Positions 5,843-14,019 of a stretch of DNA of 14,742 nt are shown here, one piece after another; position 1 is the stretch's first letter, and each line of letters opens with the position of its first letter. Both the position numbers and the translations under genes were made by a program. Location: the NCBI GenBank assembly GCA_002348095.1, contig DDYT01000004.1:13374-28115 (forward strand). The letters run 5' to 3'. The DNA comes from Erysipelotrichaceae bacterium UBA2227. GTDB lineage: Bacteria; Bacillota_I; Bacilli_A; Erysipelotrichales; Erysipelotrichaceae. The notes below the pieces were generated by a model that saw only the letters and a program-made list of their open reading frames with translations, was not told the DNA's origin and did not search any database.

Positions 5843-6774
5843 TACTCGAGCCCTTTCCATTGTAATGTGTTTTTCAGCACATGCAAGTATCTGTCTTTAT
5901 CAATTCTTTCTACCACTCTACAGTTTTTTGGCAGTTTAGAATGACGACGAATATCGACAATTGTCCGTCCAAACATGGCGTTTTGAGTCAGCTCGACATC
6001 TACATTGAAAATATCTGTAACAGCGCTATCGGGTTCGATAACCGTAAACATAGCTGCAGCGTCATGAATAACCATTCCCGGTGATCCCAAAGTGTTTTGA
6101 ATGTGTTTATAATGACGTAACATCCCTCTGATTTCAGGCAATATATCTTGCTTTTTATCAAATAAAACATGATGCTCATCTTCAGTCATTCTTGTTGTTT
6201 CTGTCGCATTCAATCCAATCATCGTCAACGGAATCCCTGAGTTTAACACAACTTGCATAGCATGTGGATCAGATACAACATTCGCCTCACTGAATGGCCG
6301 TTCATTGCCCGTTGTTGTTGTTCCTGCCATCATAATAATTTCTTTCACGTATTCTCTCAAATCTTCATATTTAAATAATGCAATGGCAACATTGGTTAGC
6401 GGACCCAGAGTGACTAGGGTCAGTTCACCATTATATTTTTTCGCTTCACGATAAATCGCGTCCCACGCATACTCTTGCTCTGCTTTGCTTACCGGAGGCT
6501 CAAAATCAACATTGCCCATTCCGTTATGCCCGTGAAAATCACCGAATTTTTTCTCCGGTAAAAACAGGGCTTTCGCGGCGCCTTTGTAAACCGATGTTTT
6601 CAGATTAAAGGTATCATTCAAAATCAGTGCATTTTTCGTTGTTACTTCTACTGAGTTATTTCCAAATACTGTTGTCAATCCAACGATGTTAAGTTTTTCG
6701 CTGGCAAAGGCCATTAACAAAGCGATCGTATCATCTACACCCGGATCGCAATCGATTAATATATGTTTTCTCAT
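5842..6774 (-). CDS. Inosine-uridine-type nucleoside hydrolase (divergent)
   Basis: A Ca2+-dependent ribohydrolase that would split nucleosides into base and free ribose. It has 310 residues, the family norm. The N-terminal metal-binding signature DCDPGVDD (8-15) is intact, as are FHGHNGMGN (80-88), GPLTN (124-128), SEANVVSDP (162-170) and the catalytic-loop VIHDA (235-239, His237-Asp238). Two positions are unusual: MAGTTTT (149-155) replaces the typical MGG motif, and GLNATETT (187-194) has Asn where GLDVT is normal. The neighbouring paralogue keeps both typical forms, so this copy may prefer another nucleoside. The ATG at 6774 is preceded by TGAGGAA, in which the TGA is the stop codon of the preceding hydrolase gene (seven bases between). 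It is coupled to the phosphorylase that follows. Specificity (purine or pyrimidine) cannot be decided from sequence alone. Confidence 0.88.
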   Translation of the reverse strand: MRKHILIDCDPGVDDTIALLMAFASEKLNIVGLTTVFGNNSVEVTTKNALILNDTFNLKTSVYKGAAKALFLPEKKFGDFHGHNGMGNVDFEPPVSKAEQEYAWDAIYREAKKYNGELTLVTLGPLTNVAIALFKYEDLREYVKEIIMMAGTTTTGNERPFSEANVVSDPHAMQVVLNSGIPLTMIGLNATETTRMTEDEHHVLFDKKQDILPEIRGMLRHYKHIQNTLGSPGMVIHDAAAMFTVIEPDSAVTDIFNVDVELTQNAMFGRTIVDIRRHSKLPKNCRVVERIDKDRYLHVLKNTLQWKGLE

Positions 6775-6781
6775 ATGTTCC

Positions 6782-7738
6782 TCAATTCCTCAAATCTTGC
6801 TCTAGCTTATGGCAAGAATCAATAATCAGTTTCAAAAATCTTAATCGATCGACATTCATATAGAATACTCCGTTGTTTTCCCCAAGACGACGTTCCTGCG
6901 GACGAATGTCTACGATACATGCACCTCTTGTTTTTGAACCTTCAATATCAACATCAATGAAAGCCTCATAACCTGTAAACATATTGGGATCAATCAAACT
7001 TGCCACAGCACAGGAATCATGCATTGGGCATCCTTCCAGTTTCCGTTCCTGAACATAGCAAATTGAGTAAAAATCAAGTAAATCTGCTACAAATTGGAAC
7101 ACCGATCCTTTTTCTTGTCTGAAAAGATGAAATTCATCCTGTCTTATCAGTGCTTTATGTGTAACATCCAATCCAAAGAAATGGACTGGGATTCTCGAAT
7201 CAGTTACCACCTTTGCTGATTCCGGATCATTCCAAACATTAAACTCAGCCAGTTGCGAGCGGTTTCCTTCGTATACCCCACCGCCCATGACATGGATCTT
7301 TTCAATTTTATGATGCAAATGAGGATAGGCTAACAAAAAGGTTCCAATGTTTGTAAATGGCCCAACTGCAACCAGGACAAAAGGATCTTCACTTTTCTCT
7401 ACCTGTTCAGCAATGAAATCTACTGCCCGCATGTTCAAGGATTTGGTTTTCGGTTCAGGCAAAACAGGACCATCCATACCACTGGCTCCATGAACATCTT
7501 CCGCTACTCTTAGTTTGCTCATCATCGGATTACTGCGACCGCTTACGACCGGTACATCTGTCCTGCCGACAAGCTCAAGAATTTTAAGTGCATTGGCCGT
7601 AGTTTTCTCAACCGTTTGATTACCGCCAACAGTCGTAATTCCTTTTAAGTCAAATTTGTCACTTGCAAGTGCTATAAGTAAAGCAATTGCATCATCATGT
7701 CCTGGATCACAATCGATGATCAAGGGAATCTTTTTCAT
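6782..7738 (-). CDS. Inosine-uridine-preferring / pyrimidine nucleoside hydrolase
   Basis: A second nucleoside N-ribohydrolase (318 residues), cytoplasmic and Ca2+-dependent, releasing base and ribose. The signatures are complete: DCDPGHDDAIAL (9-20) for metal, VHGASGMDGP (82-91), GPFTN (126-130), VMGGGVYEGN (150-159), AEFNVWNDPE (164-173), FFGLDVT (187-193) and CPMHDSCAVA (237-246, with His240-Asp241). The HGASGMDGP and CPMHD forms recall the pyrimidine-preferring RihA/RihB branch, but this is only a leaning. The ATG at 7738 overlaps the TGA of the upstream permease gene (ATGA) and has AAAGGAGA nine to ten bases upstream. It differs clearly from the adjacent 310-residue hydrolase, so the pair is an old duplication or two separate acquisitions rather than a recent tandem copy. 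Confidence 0.9.
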   Translation of the reverse strand: MKKIPLIIDCDPGHDDAIALLIALASDKFDLKGITTVGGNQTVEKTTANALKILELVGRTDVPVVSGRSNPMMSKLRVAEDVHGASGMDGPVLPEPKTKSLNMRAVDFIAEQVEKSEDPFVLVAVGPFTNIGTFLLAYPHLHHKIEKIHVMGGGVYEGNRSQLAEFNVWNDPESAKVVTDSRIPVHFFGLDVTHKALIRQDEFHLFRQEKGSVFQFVADLLDFYSICYVQERKLEGCPMHDSCAVASLIDPNMFTGYEAFIDVDIEGSKTRGACIVDIRPQERRLGENNGVFYMNVDRLRFLKLIIDSCHKLEQDLRN

Positions 7739-8685
7739 GTAGTTTCTCCTTTAATTTCTTTGATTTTCTTGGTCTTTTCCTTACTGTCCTTATTAGACGA
7801 CCCTACAAACATTAAACCAATGATCGTAACGACATAAGGTAACATCTGCATAAACTCAGCCGGGATTCGTAGAGTTTGAAATACATTTGATATCGCATCG
7901 GCAGATCCAAAGAATAGTGCAGCTATCAAAGTATAAATAGGAACTCCACCTCCGAGATTTTGGGCAGCAATACCTATAAAACCACGTCCACTGACCATAT
8001 CTCTGGTAAAAAACGGCAAATAACCCATTGACATATACATCCCACCAAATGAAGCGATAATTCCGCCAATCATCAGTGCGATTACTTTTGTCCGGACAAC
8101 TTTAATACCTACAGATTCTGCTGCGTGTGGGTTTTCACCAACTGACCGGATTCTTAAACCGAGCGTTGTCTTGTAAATTAGAATATAAACCGCTAGTACC
8201 GTAAACAGACTTACATAAGTCAGGGAATTATGTCCGGAAAATATCTGACCGATAACTGGAATATCTTCAATGATCGGGATATTTACTACAGGGAATCTCA
8301 GACTGCGCAATGAGGATGAGGTTCCTTTGTTACCTGTCAAAACAAACAAAGCAAATACTGTGCCTCCACTACCCAAAATGTTCAGTGCTAATCCTGTAAG
8401 TACTGGATTGGATTTTAGTACAAGTACAAAATATGCAAAAATCACTGCGATCAGTACACTAGAGAGAATTCCTGCAACTATTCCGACAAACAGGTTCTGT
8501 GTATAAGCACTTCCGACAACACCCCCAAGAGCAGCAAACAGCATCATGGCTTCAAAAGCAATACACATGATTCCACTCTTGCGGACAACCAACGCTGCCA
8601 TTGCAGCAAATACCAACGGTGTCGATACACGAAGGATCGTATAAATGAACTGTGGAGATAGTATATTTGAAATAATGATATCCAT
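7735..8685 (-). CDS. nupQ: Nucleoside ABC transporter permease (NupQ/YufQ-like)
   Basis: An integral membrane permease (316 residues, about eight to ten helices) of the BPD_transp_2/BMP-associated type. With the other permease it forms the channel of a nucleoside importer. Characteristic stretches are VRKSGIMCIAFEAMMLFAA (34-52), the loop LGLRIRSVGENPHAAESVGIKV (about 170-191) that contacts the ATPase (EAA-like), and RGFIGIAAQNLGGG (about 233-246). The C-terminus is short and Lys-rich. The ATG at 8685 has GGAGG six bases upstream, and only one base separates it from the stop of the first permease. Its stop overlaps the start of the hydrolase (ATGA). Length and order match the shorter second permease of the B. 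subtilis nupNOPQ set; the substrate is inferred from the adjacent nucleosidases. Confidence 0.9.
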   Translation of the reverse strand: MDIIISNILSPQFIYTILRVSTPLVFAAMAALVVRKSGIMCIAFEAMMLFAALGGVVGSAYTQNLFVGIVAGILSSVLIAVIFAYFVLVLKSNPVLTGLALNILGSGGTVFALFVLTGNKGTSSSLRSLRFPVVNIPIIEDIPVIGQIFSGHNSLTYVSLFTVLAVYILIYKTTLGLRIRSVGENPHAAESVGIKVVRTKVIALMIGGIIASFGGMYMSMGYLPFFTRDMVSGRGFIGIAAQNLGGGVPIYTLIAALFFGSADAISNVFQTLRIPAEFMQMLPYVVTIIGLMFVGSSNKDSKEKTKKIKEIKGETT

Positions 8686-8686
8686 A

Positions 8687-9754
8687 CTATACCTCCTCTG
8701 CGGCTAGCGCATCTTTTGAGCGTTGTACAATACGTTTATGTTTCCAACCCTCCAAGAAACGTTCCGCAGCAACAAACACGATAATGACAGCCTGAATTAT
8801 GAATATAAGCTCAATGGGTACATCGGAGGTTCGTGACATAATGTCGGCTCCGGTACGTTTGTATGCTAAGAAAAACGTTGCCAGAGGAATCAATTTTGGA
8901 TTATATCCCGCCAGTATGGCAACCAAGATCCCATCAAATCCATGACCGGACAATCGCTGATACTGAAAGCGGTTGTAAATACCGAGCTGTTCAATGGCTC
9001 CACCGGCACCGGCAATAGCTCCACCTAAGAGCTGTGAAAGCAAAATATAATATCCTACTTTGATTCCGGAGTATTTCGCAAAGTTTGGGTTTTTTCCAAT
9101 CATCCGAATACTGTAGCCCCACTTACTCTTCATCAAAAACAAATATCCTAAAATGATAAGGGCGATAGCTACAAACACTCCCGCATGAATCCGGGTCACG
9201 GAGAACAAACGAGGTAAGATTGCTGATTTTGGATACTCCCAAGATGCCAAATAACCAGCTTGCGGATCAAGAATCATGTAGTTGATTACATACAGTCCTA
9301 AAAAGAAACAGACGTAATTAAGCATCAAAGATGAAACAACAGGCAAAGCATTAAAGCGGAGATAGAGAAGCGCTGGGATAACACTGATAATTGCACCTAC
9401 CAAACCACCAGCTGCAATCGCCAATATTGGATGTATTCCTGAGGGAAGAATGAAACTCACTGCAACATAAGCAGCCGCAACTCCCCCGAGAAAGAAAGCA
9501 CCTTCTCCAGACATATTGATCTGACCAGCGGAGTACATAATGCTTACACCCACGCCTGTAAAGAGAAGCGGAATCATCAGTTCCACAATATTACCCATTC
9601 TTCGGACCGTTGTGAGTGGCCCAATCAGAAAATCAAACATCGTTTGAAAAGGATTGCTGCTTGTAAACAAAATTATCAGAAGTGCTAGAAGAAGTGCACT
9701 AGATATCGCAATCGTTATACGTAGCAGTTTGAACTGCTTTTCAAGATTCTTCAT
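8687..9754 (-). CDS. nupP: Nucleoside ABC transporter permease (NupP/YufP-like)
   Basis: The first and larger permease (355 residues) of the importer. Features include an N-terminal membrane anchor (residues 13-30), SAGQINMSGEGAFFLGGVAAAY (about 75-96), a cytoplasmic loop KSKWGYSIRMIGKNPNFAKYSGIKV (about 208-232) expected to contact the ATPase, and LSGHGFDGILVAILAGYNPK (about 268-287). The C-terminus is short and charged. The ATG at 9754 lies inside the end of the ATPase gene (14-base overlap) and has AGAAGGTG about eight bases upstream. The two permeases are homologous but different, as usual for heterodimeric members of this family. Imported substrates are probably purine and pyrimidine nucleosides. 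Confidence 0.9.
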   Translation of the reverse strand: MKNLEKQFKLLRITIAISSALLLALLIILFTSSNPFQTMFDFLIGPLTTVRRMGNIVELMIPLLFTGVGVSIMYSAGQINMSGEGAFFLGGVAAAYVAVSFILPSGIHPILAIAAGGLVGAIISVIPALLYLRFNALPVVSSLMLNYVCFFLGLYVINYMILDPQAGYLASWEYPKSAILPRLFSVTRIHAGVFVAIALIILGYLFLMKSKWGYSIRMIGKNPNFAKYSGIKVGYYILLSQLLGGAIAGAGGAIEQLGIYNRFQYQRLSGHGFDGILVAILAGYNPKLIPLATFFLAYKRTGADIMSRTSDVPIELIFIIQAVIIVFVAAERFLEGWKHKRIVQRSKDALAAEEV

Positions 9755-11321
9755 AATGCATCACCTTCTCAATTTCCTGCGGAGTCTGAACTTTTAACCC
9801 CAACATATATTCACCCAGTTCTTCCTCACTTACGTGAACCTGATTGTTTAGGTAAGCGACGATTTGACCTTCACACATAACGGCTATACTATCACTTACT
9901 TCAATAATTTCAGTGAGATCTGCAGAGATCAACAGTACTGCAGCTCCATCATCCCTTAAATCAACGAGTTTATTTCTTATAAATTCACTGGAACCTACAT
10001 CGATTCCGCGTGTCGGCTGATTAGCAATAACTAATTCAGGCTTAAGTGAGAACTCGCGAGCAACTACAACTTTTTGCATATTACCACCAGACAAAGTTTT
10101 GATTAGTGCATCCTTACTGTCACATTTGACATTGTATTGTTTTATCAGATCATTGACATGCTTTTTTATGTAATTATTATTAAACAGCCAATATTTATTA
10201 AACTCTTTTTTATAGAAGCGGTCGGAAACCAAGTTCTCCTCAATAGTCGCATCTGAAACTGTTCCAAAAGTCATCCTATCTTCAGAAATGTGTGATATGT
10301 TTTGCTCTCGCAAATTTCTTATGGATTTATTAACAACGCTGTTTCCTTTGTAGAGAATTTCACCCAATTGAAACCCTTCAAGACCGGAAATTAAGTTCGA
10401 AATCTCTCTCTGGCCATTTCCTTCGACACCGGCCACACCAAGTATTTCACCCTTTCTTACACTAAATGAAACATTCTTTACAACATGTTTTCCATATTGA
10501 TCGACATAATGTAGGTTTTTAACTTCAAGAATCTTTTCTTTTGGTTTCGCTGCTGTTTTGTCGATAGTCAGCATGACGTCTCTTCCGACCATCATTCGGG
10601 AAATCTGCTTCTCATTTAAATTCTCTACATCATCAATCCCGGTCACACGGCCGTCACGCAATATCGTCACACGGTCGCAGAGCGCCATGATTTCATTTAG
10701 TTTATGTGAGATAAAAATGATGGTAAAACCGTTCTTCTTCAGTTCTCTGAGCTGAACAAACAGTTCTTCTGTTTCTTGCGGAGTTAAAACAGCGGTAGGC
10801 TCATCTAAAATCAAGACATCAACCCCTCGCAATAGAATCTTAAGAATTTCAACTCTTTGCTTAAAACCAACGGGTAAATCCATTACTTTCGCCAAAGGAT
10901 CAATGGGGAGTTTGTACTTATGAGATATTTCCTTAGTGAGTTTCACAGCTTGGTCAAAATCAAAAAGACCTCTTTTTTTCGGTTCGATCCCTAACACCAT
11001 ATTCTCGGCAACAGTAAGTGATGGAACAAGCATGAAATGTTGATGCACCATTCCAATACCCAGTTCCAATGCTTTTAGTGGATTGGTGATTGAAACAGGT
11101 TCTCCTTTATAGATAATCTGACCTTCTTCCGGTTGTTCCTGACCGAAAAGCACTTTCATCAGTGTGCTTTTCCCTGCACCATTTTCACCAATGAGGGCAT
11201 GTATCTCTCCTTTTTTTACTCGAAGATCGATGTTTTTATTTGCGACAAATCCATTGTCATAGATTTTCGTAATCCCCTCCATAACAAGTATGTACTCATT
11301 TATTTTCTCATCAACATTCAC
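9741..11321 (-). CDS. nupO: Nucleoside ABC transporter ATP-binding protein, two ABC domains
   Basis: A double-domain cytoplasmic ATPase of the RbsA/YufO type that powers the nucleoside importer. Counted from the GTG at 11321 (526 residues), domain 1 has Walker A GENGAGKST (45-53), a relaxed signature LPVGFKQRVEI and Walker B VLILDEPTAVL. Domain 2 has the degenerate Walker A GVEGNGQRE, an intact LSGGNMQKVVVAREF signature and Walker B VIANQPTRGID. A degenerate second Walker A is normal for this class. A TTG at 11345 would add eight residues. I prefer GTG because AAAGGAG lies eight bases upstream of it, and that site falls inside the longer reading. A hairpin separates it from the lipoprotein gene upstream, and it overlaps the first permease gene by 14 bases. 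Confidence 0.92.
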   Translation of the reverse strand: MNVDEKINEYILVMEGITKIYDNGFVANKNIDLRVKKGEIHALIGENGAGKSTLMKVLFGQEQPEEGQIIYKGEPVSITNPLKALELGIGMVHQHFMLVPSLTVAENMVLGIEPKKRGLFDFDQAVKLTKEISHKYKLPIDPLAKVMDLPVGFKQRVEILKILLRGVDVLILDEPTAVLTPQETEELFVQLRELKKNGFTIIFISHKLNEIMALCDRVTILRDGRVTGIDDVENLNEKQISRMMVGRDVMLTIDKTAAKPKEKILEVKNLHYVDQYGKHVVKNVSFSVRKGEILGVAGVEGNGQREISNLISGLEGFQLGEILYKGNSVVNKSIRNLREQNISHISEDRMTFGTVSDATIEENLVSDRFYKKEFNKYWLFNNNYIKKHVNDLIKQYNVKCDSKDALIKTLSGGNMQKVVVAREFSLKPELVIANQPTRGIDVGSSEFIRNKLVDLRDDGAAVLLISADLTEIIEVSDSIAVMCEGQIVAYLNNQVHVSEEELGEYMLGLKVQTPQEIEKVMHYEES

Positions 11322-11329
11322 ATTGCTCT

Positions 11330-11336
11330 CTCCTTT
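11330..11336 (-). promoter_or_regulatory. Ribosome-binding site deciding the nupO start
   Basis: AAAGGAG on the minus strand lies eight bases before GTG (11321-11319) and inside the longer open frame that starts at the TTG at 11345. It is the only good ribosome site near the 5' end, so it places the start at GTG. It also lies only nine bases beyond the hairpin between nupN and nupO. Confidence 0.75.
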
Positions 11337-11345
11337 ATTTATCAA

Positions 11346-11372
11346 ATATAGAGGCCTTAACGGCCTCTATAT
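11346..11372 (-). promoter_or_regulatory. Intercistronic hairpin between the binding protein and ATPase genes
   Basis: A perfect inverted repeat with 11-bp arms (ATATAGAGGCC / GGCCTCTATAT) and a five-base loop, in the 42-66 base gap between the lipoprotein stop and the ATPase start. It lacks a proper T tract: the minus strand continues TTGATAAATAAA. It is therefore more like an mRNA-stabilising or partial-attenuation element, which would favour high expression of the solute-binding protein over the membrane complex. That role is inferred from position. Confidence 0.7.
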
Positions 11373-11387
11373 CATTGAGACGACTGA

Positions 11388-12491
11388 CTACTCAGATGCC
11401 TTGCGTTTCCATTCGTTTACTGCTTCAGTAGATAAACCAATCGCTGTTGGTACAACGACTTCGCCACTGATAATCTTTTGCTCTGCTGCGTCAACTGCTG
11501 CACGAATATCGGCTGGTACGAACTGCTCGTAGAACTTATTCTTCGCAAGACCCATTCCATTTAGTGCAATACCTGCGCCTTGATGTACACCATATTGAAT
11601 CGTGCCTTCAACGAACTCTTTAATTTTGTTATAGATAAGTACATCTAGATGCTTAACAACAGATGTAACGATATGGTTGGCTTGTGTTACGTTGCCTTCA
11701 GCTTCAAATTGAAGGGCACGGTCTTGGTCAACACCGATTGAATAACGTTTTGCTAAAACGGATGCTTCATAGACACCATAACTCGCTGAACCAGCGACTG
11801 CATAAACAATATCTGCTCCTTGATCATACTGAGCCAATGCCAACTCTTTTGCTTTGGCACTATCAGTAAAGTTACCAACGTAACTGAACAGGACTTTCAC
11901 TTCTGGATCCACTGATTTTGCTCCCGCAATATAGCCAATCAAGAAGTCGTTGATAGCAGTATTTTCACCACCACCAACAAAACCAATTACTTTCTGACCA
12001 TTAATTTTGTCATCGCCGGTAACTTGTGTCAGTTTTGCGGCCATGACACCTGCTAAATACGAACCTTCATTTTGTTTTGACAAGATAGAAACTGCATTCG
12101 GATAATTATGCTGTGTGAAATCCAATGCTACATCGTACAACACAAACTTTTGATCCGGATAGTTTCTAGCTGCCGCAGCTGTGGCTTGAAGTAAGTTAAA
12201 CGTACCTGAAATAACCAAATCCCATTCACCGCTTTCGCTGACTTCGGTTAATGTAGGTTCCTGACGAGTCGGATCTCCTCCGAGTTCAATCGCCTTAACT
12301 TCAACACCAAAGTCTTCAGCAGCACGTGTGACACCGCTCCATACCAAATCAGAGAATGCTTTGTCACCAAGGTTAGTGTTGATAATAACTACGATTTTTT
12401 TCTTCTCTTGGTCAACGGGTTTCGGTGAACAGCCGGTAACAAGAAGAATCAAAACAAGAAACATACTGATTATAATTGCGCTCTTTTTCAT
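11388..12491 (-). CDS. nupN: BMP-family nucleoside-binding lipoprotein
   Basis: The extracellular solute-binding component of the importer (367 residues), in the BMP/PnrA/Med family whose characterised members bind purine and other nucleosides. A typical lipoprotein signal peptide is present: MKKS, a hydrophobic core, then the lipobox LVTGC with Cys21 as the lipidation site, followed by a short hydrophilic linker. The mature domain opens with KIVVIINTNLGDKAFSDLVW, a family-typical start (GDKSFND-like), and includes NEGSYLAGVMAAKLT, IGFVGGGENTAINDFLIGY and the hinge region YAVAGSASYGVYEAS. The ATG at 12491 has GGAGG four to five bases upstream. Only 12 bases separate it from the membrane protein gene before it, and a hairpin follows it. 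Preferred ligand (inosine, guanosine, uridine or another) is not decidable by eye. Confidence 0.93.
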   Translation of the reverse strand: MKKSAIIISMFLVLILLVTGCSPKPVDQEKKKIVVIINTNLGDKAFSDLVWSGVTRAAEDFGVEVKAIELGGDPTRQEPTLTEVSESGEWDLVISGTFNLLQATAAAARNYPDQKFVLYDVALDFTQHNYPNAVSILSKQNEGSYLAGVMAAKLTQVTGDDKINGQKVIGFVGGGENTAINDFLIGYIAGAKSVDPEVKVLFSYVGNFTDSAKAKELALAQYDQGADIVYAVAGSASYGVYEASVLAKRYSIGVDQDRALQFEAEGNVTQANHIVTSVVKHLDVLIYNKIKEFVEGTIQYGVHQGAGIALNGMGLAKNKFYEQFVPADIRAAVDAAEQKIISGEVVVPTAIGLSTEAVNEWKRKASE

Positions 12492-12503
12492 TTTTCCTCC
12501 ATT

Positions 12504-13121
12504 TTAGTTTTGAACAAGATTGCTCTTTTTAGCAACATCCATAAACAATTGAATAAACACTCCCACTAAAATCACATTACCAATGGTTCCTAGTCCAAAC
12601 ACACCTCCCATCATGATTCCGACAACTAACAATGAGCAGTCAGCAATTATTTTTGCCATACGGTATGAGCATTTAAGCTTATCTATGATTACTTCGGTCA
12701 TCAGATCATATGGACCAATACCAAAGTCAACCAACACGACGACTGATATTCCTAGCGAAGTGATTATCGTTCCGATGATGTTATACACCAACTGCCATTG
12801 TGTAAAAATTGTTTCAGCGGCCAATAATCCAGCAAAGAAGTTTATGCAGATTCCCATGGTCAACACCATTAACAATGTACCGATATTGATTTTCTCTCTT
12901 TTTAGAAAAAAAGCCACTACCAGAAAGAATCCATTAAGCAATAGATTTGCATTCCCATAATTTAATGGGAATACTTTTGTCAATCCATCTGACGCTGTGG
13001 CCATGGGATTTGTACCGATTCCGGATTTATATGTTAATGCTATCCCAAAGGCAGCGATAGCAATTCCAATACTTATAAGCAAAGATTTTCTAAGTGTTGT
13101 TTGAAAGTTACTTTTCGACAT
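12504..13121 (-). CDS. YczE/YyaS-like multi-pass membrane protein
   Basis: A 205-residue integral membrane protein with about five helices, of the YczE/YyaS/YitT-like group. It shows this group's pattern of two similar segments: KSGIGTNPMATASDGLTKVF (28-47), near the first helix, is echoed by DFGIGPYDLMTEVIIDKLK (about 132-150). Family members have no firmly established biochemical role. Here it lies between ribokinase and the nucleoside-binding lipoprotein, 13 and 12 bases from each, so it is part of the operon and may take part in nucleoside or base movement, for example export of the released base. That suggestion is inference. The ATG at 13121 has only a modest ribosome site (GATAGGTAAC), which includes the stop codon of the preceding ribokinase gene. 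Confidence 0.8.
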   Translation of the reverse strand: MSKSNFQTTLRKSLLISIGIAIAAFGIALTYKSGIGTNPMATASDGLTKVFPLNYGNANLLLNGFFLVVAFFLKREKINIGTLLMVLTMGICINFFAGLLAAETIFTQWQLVYNIIGTIITSLGISVVVLVDFGIGPYDLMTEVIIDKLKCSYRMAKIIADCSLLVVGIMMGGVFGLGTIGNVILVGVFIQLFMDVAKKSNLVQN

Positions 13122-13134
13122 TCTGATGAGTTAC

Positions 13135-14019
13135 CTATCCTATCCAATGTTGAACTTCACTAAATGTTGGGATCGAGTTTGATGCTCCCAATTTTGTTAC
13201 AGATAACGCACTTGCTGCACTGGCATAATTCATTGATTCTTCAACAGACATTCCTCTAAACCGGCAAGCCAGAAAATACCCAGTAAACGTATCTCCGGCC
13301 CCTGTTGGATCAAGGGCTTCCACCTTAAACGACTTCTGGAAATACTTCTTTGTGCCACTATAGTATACTGAACCGTTTTCTCCTAGTGTCAGAACAAACT
13401 CAGCAATCGGATAGCGCAACTTCAAATCCGAAAGAATGTTTTCGATCTCCGTTTTACCTGTCAATCGAAACCCTTCAACTTCATTTAATATAAAAGTACT
13501 AATCTTGTTTAGCGACGACTTCAAAAGAGTGTCTGTAATCGGAGATGGATTCAAGTGAATTTTCAAACCTTTTGCATAAGCTCTGTTAATCAAATAATCC
13601 AGATTTGATATCTCATTTTGAATCAGTAACCAATCATCTTTATCGAAATTTTCCAGAACCAAGTCAATATCTTTCTCAGTGATTTCGTGATTTGAACCAC
13701 CGTGAACGATTATTGCATTCTCACCGTTTTGATCTACTTGGATCACAGCATGACCACTTACATTAGATGAAGATAGGACAAAATCCGTATTCACGCCCTT
13801 CTCCGCCAAATATTCTTTCAGGAAACGACCGTCTTCACCAAGTTTTCCTGCATGGTATACCGGTACTCCTGCCAAAGTTAACGCAATTGACTGATTCAAT
13901 CCTTTGCCACCGATTAACTCTACGTAATCAGTAGTTGAAATTGTCTCTTTTCTGGAAACGATTTCTGTGACTCGATAGACCCGATCGATATTCATCGAAC
14001 CATAATTAAGTATTCTCAC
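13135..14019 (-). CDS. rbsK: Ribokinase (PfkB family)
   Basis: A cytoplasmic sugar kinase (294 residues) that would phosphorylate ribose to ribose-5-phosphate. Motifs: an N-terminal YGSMNIDRVYRV (6-17, sugar-contacting NxD), the PfkB signature 1 region ELIGGKGLNQSIA (34-46), LNPSP (156-160), ILNEVEGFRLTG (177-188), TLGENGS (211-217), and signature 2 DPTGAGDTFTGYF (237-249) with catalytic Asp243. GASNSIPT (278-285) near the end is typical of ribokinases. The start is GTG at 14019, with AAGGAGGAT eight bases upstream and a 14-base overlap with the regulator gene. Two ribohydrolases in the same operon release free ribose, which gives this kinase its substrate without a separate ribose transporter; none is seen here. 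Deoxyribokinase or a related PfkB kinase is the main alternative. Confidence 0.9.
   Translation of the reverse strand: MRILNYGSMNIDRVYRVTEIVSRKETISTTDYVELIGGKGLNQSIALTLAGVPVYHAGKLGEDGRFLKEYLAEKGVNTDFVLSSSNVSGHAVIQVDQNGENAIIVHGGSNHEITEKDIDLVLENFDKDDWLLIQNEISNLDYLINRAYAKGLKIHLNPSPITDTLLKSSLNKISTFILNEVEGFRLTGKTEIENILSDLKLRYPIAEFVLTLGENGSVYYSGTKKYFQKSFKVEALDPTGAGDTFTGYFLACRFRGMSVEESMNYASAASALSVTKLGASNSIPTFSEVQHWIG

Noticed and set aside
5842..7738. Recent tandem duplication of the nucleoside hydrolases
   Set aside because: The two proteins differ across most of their length and in key motifs, so they are not a recent copy.
11346..11372. Hairpin considered as a full intrinsic terminator
   Set aside because: No run of T follows on the minus strand, and the downstream transporter genes have no other visible promoter.
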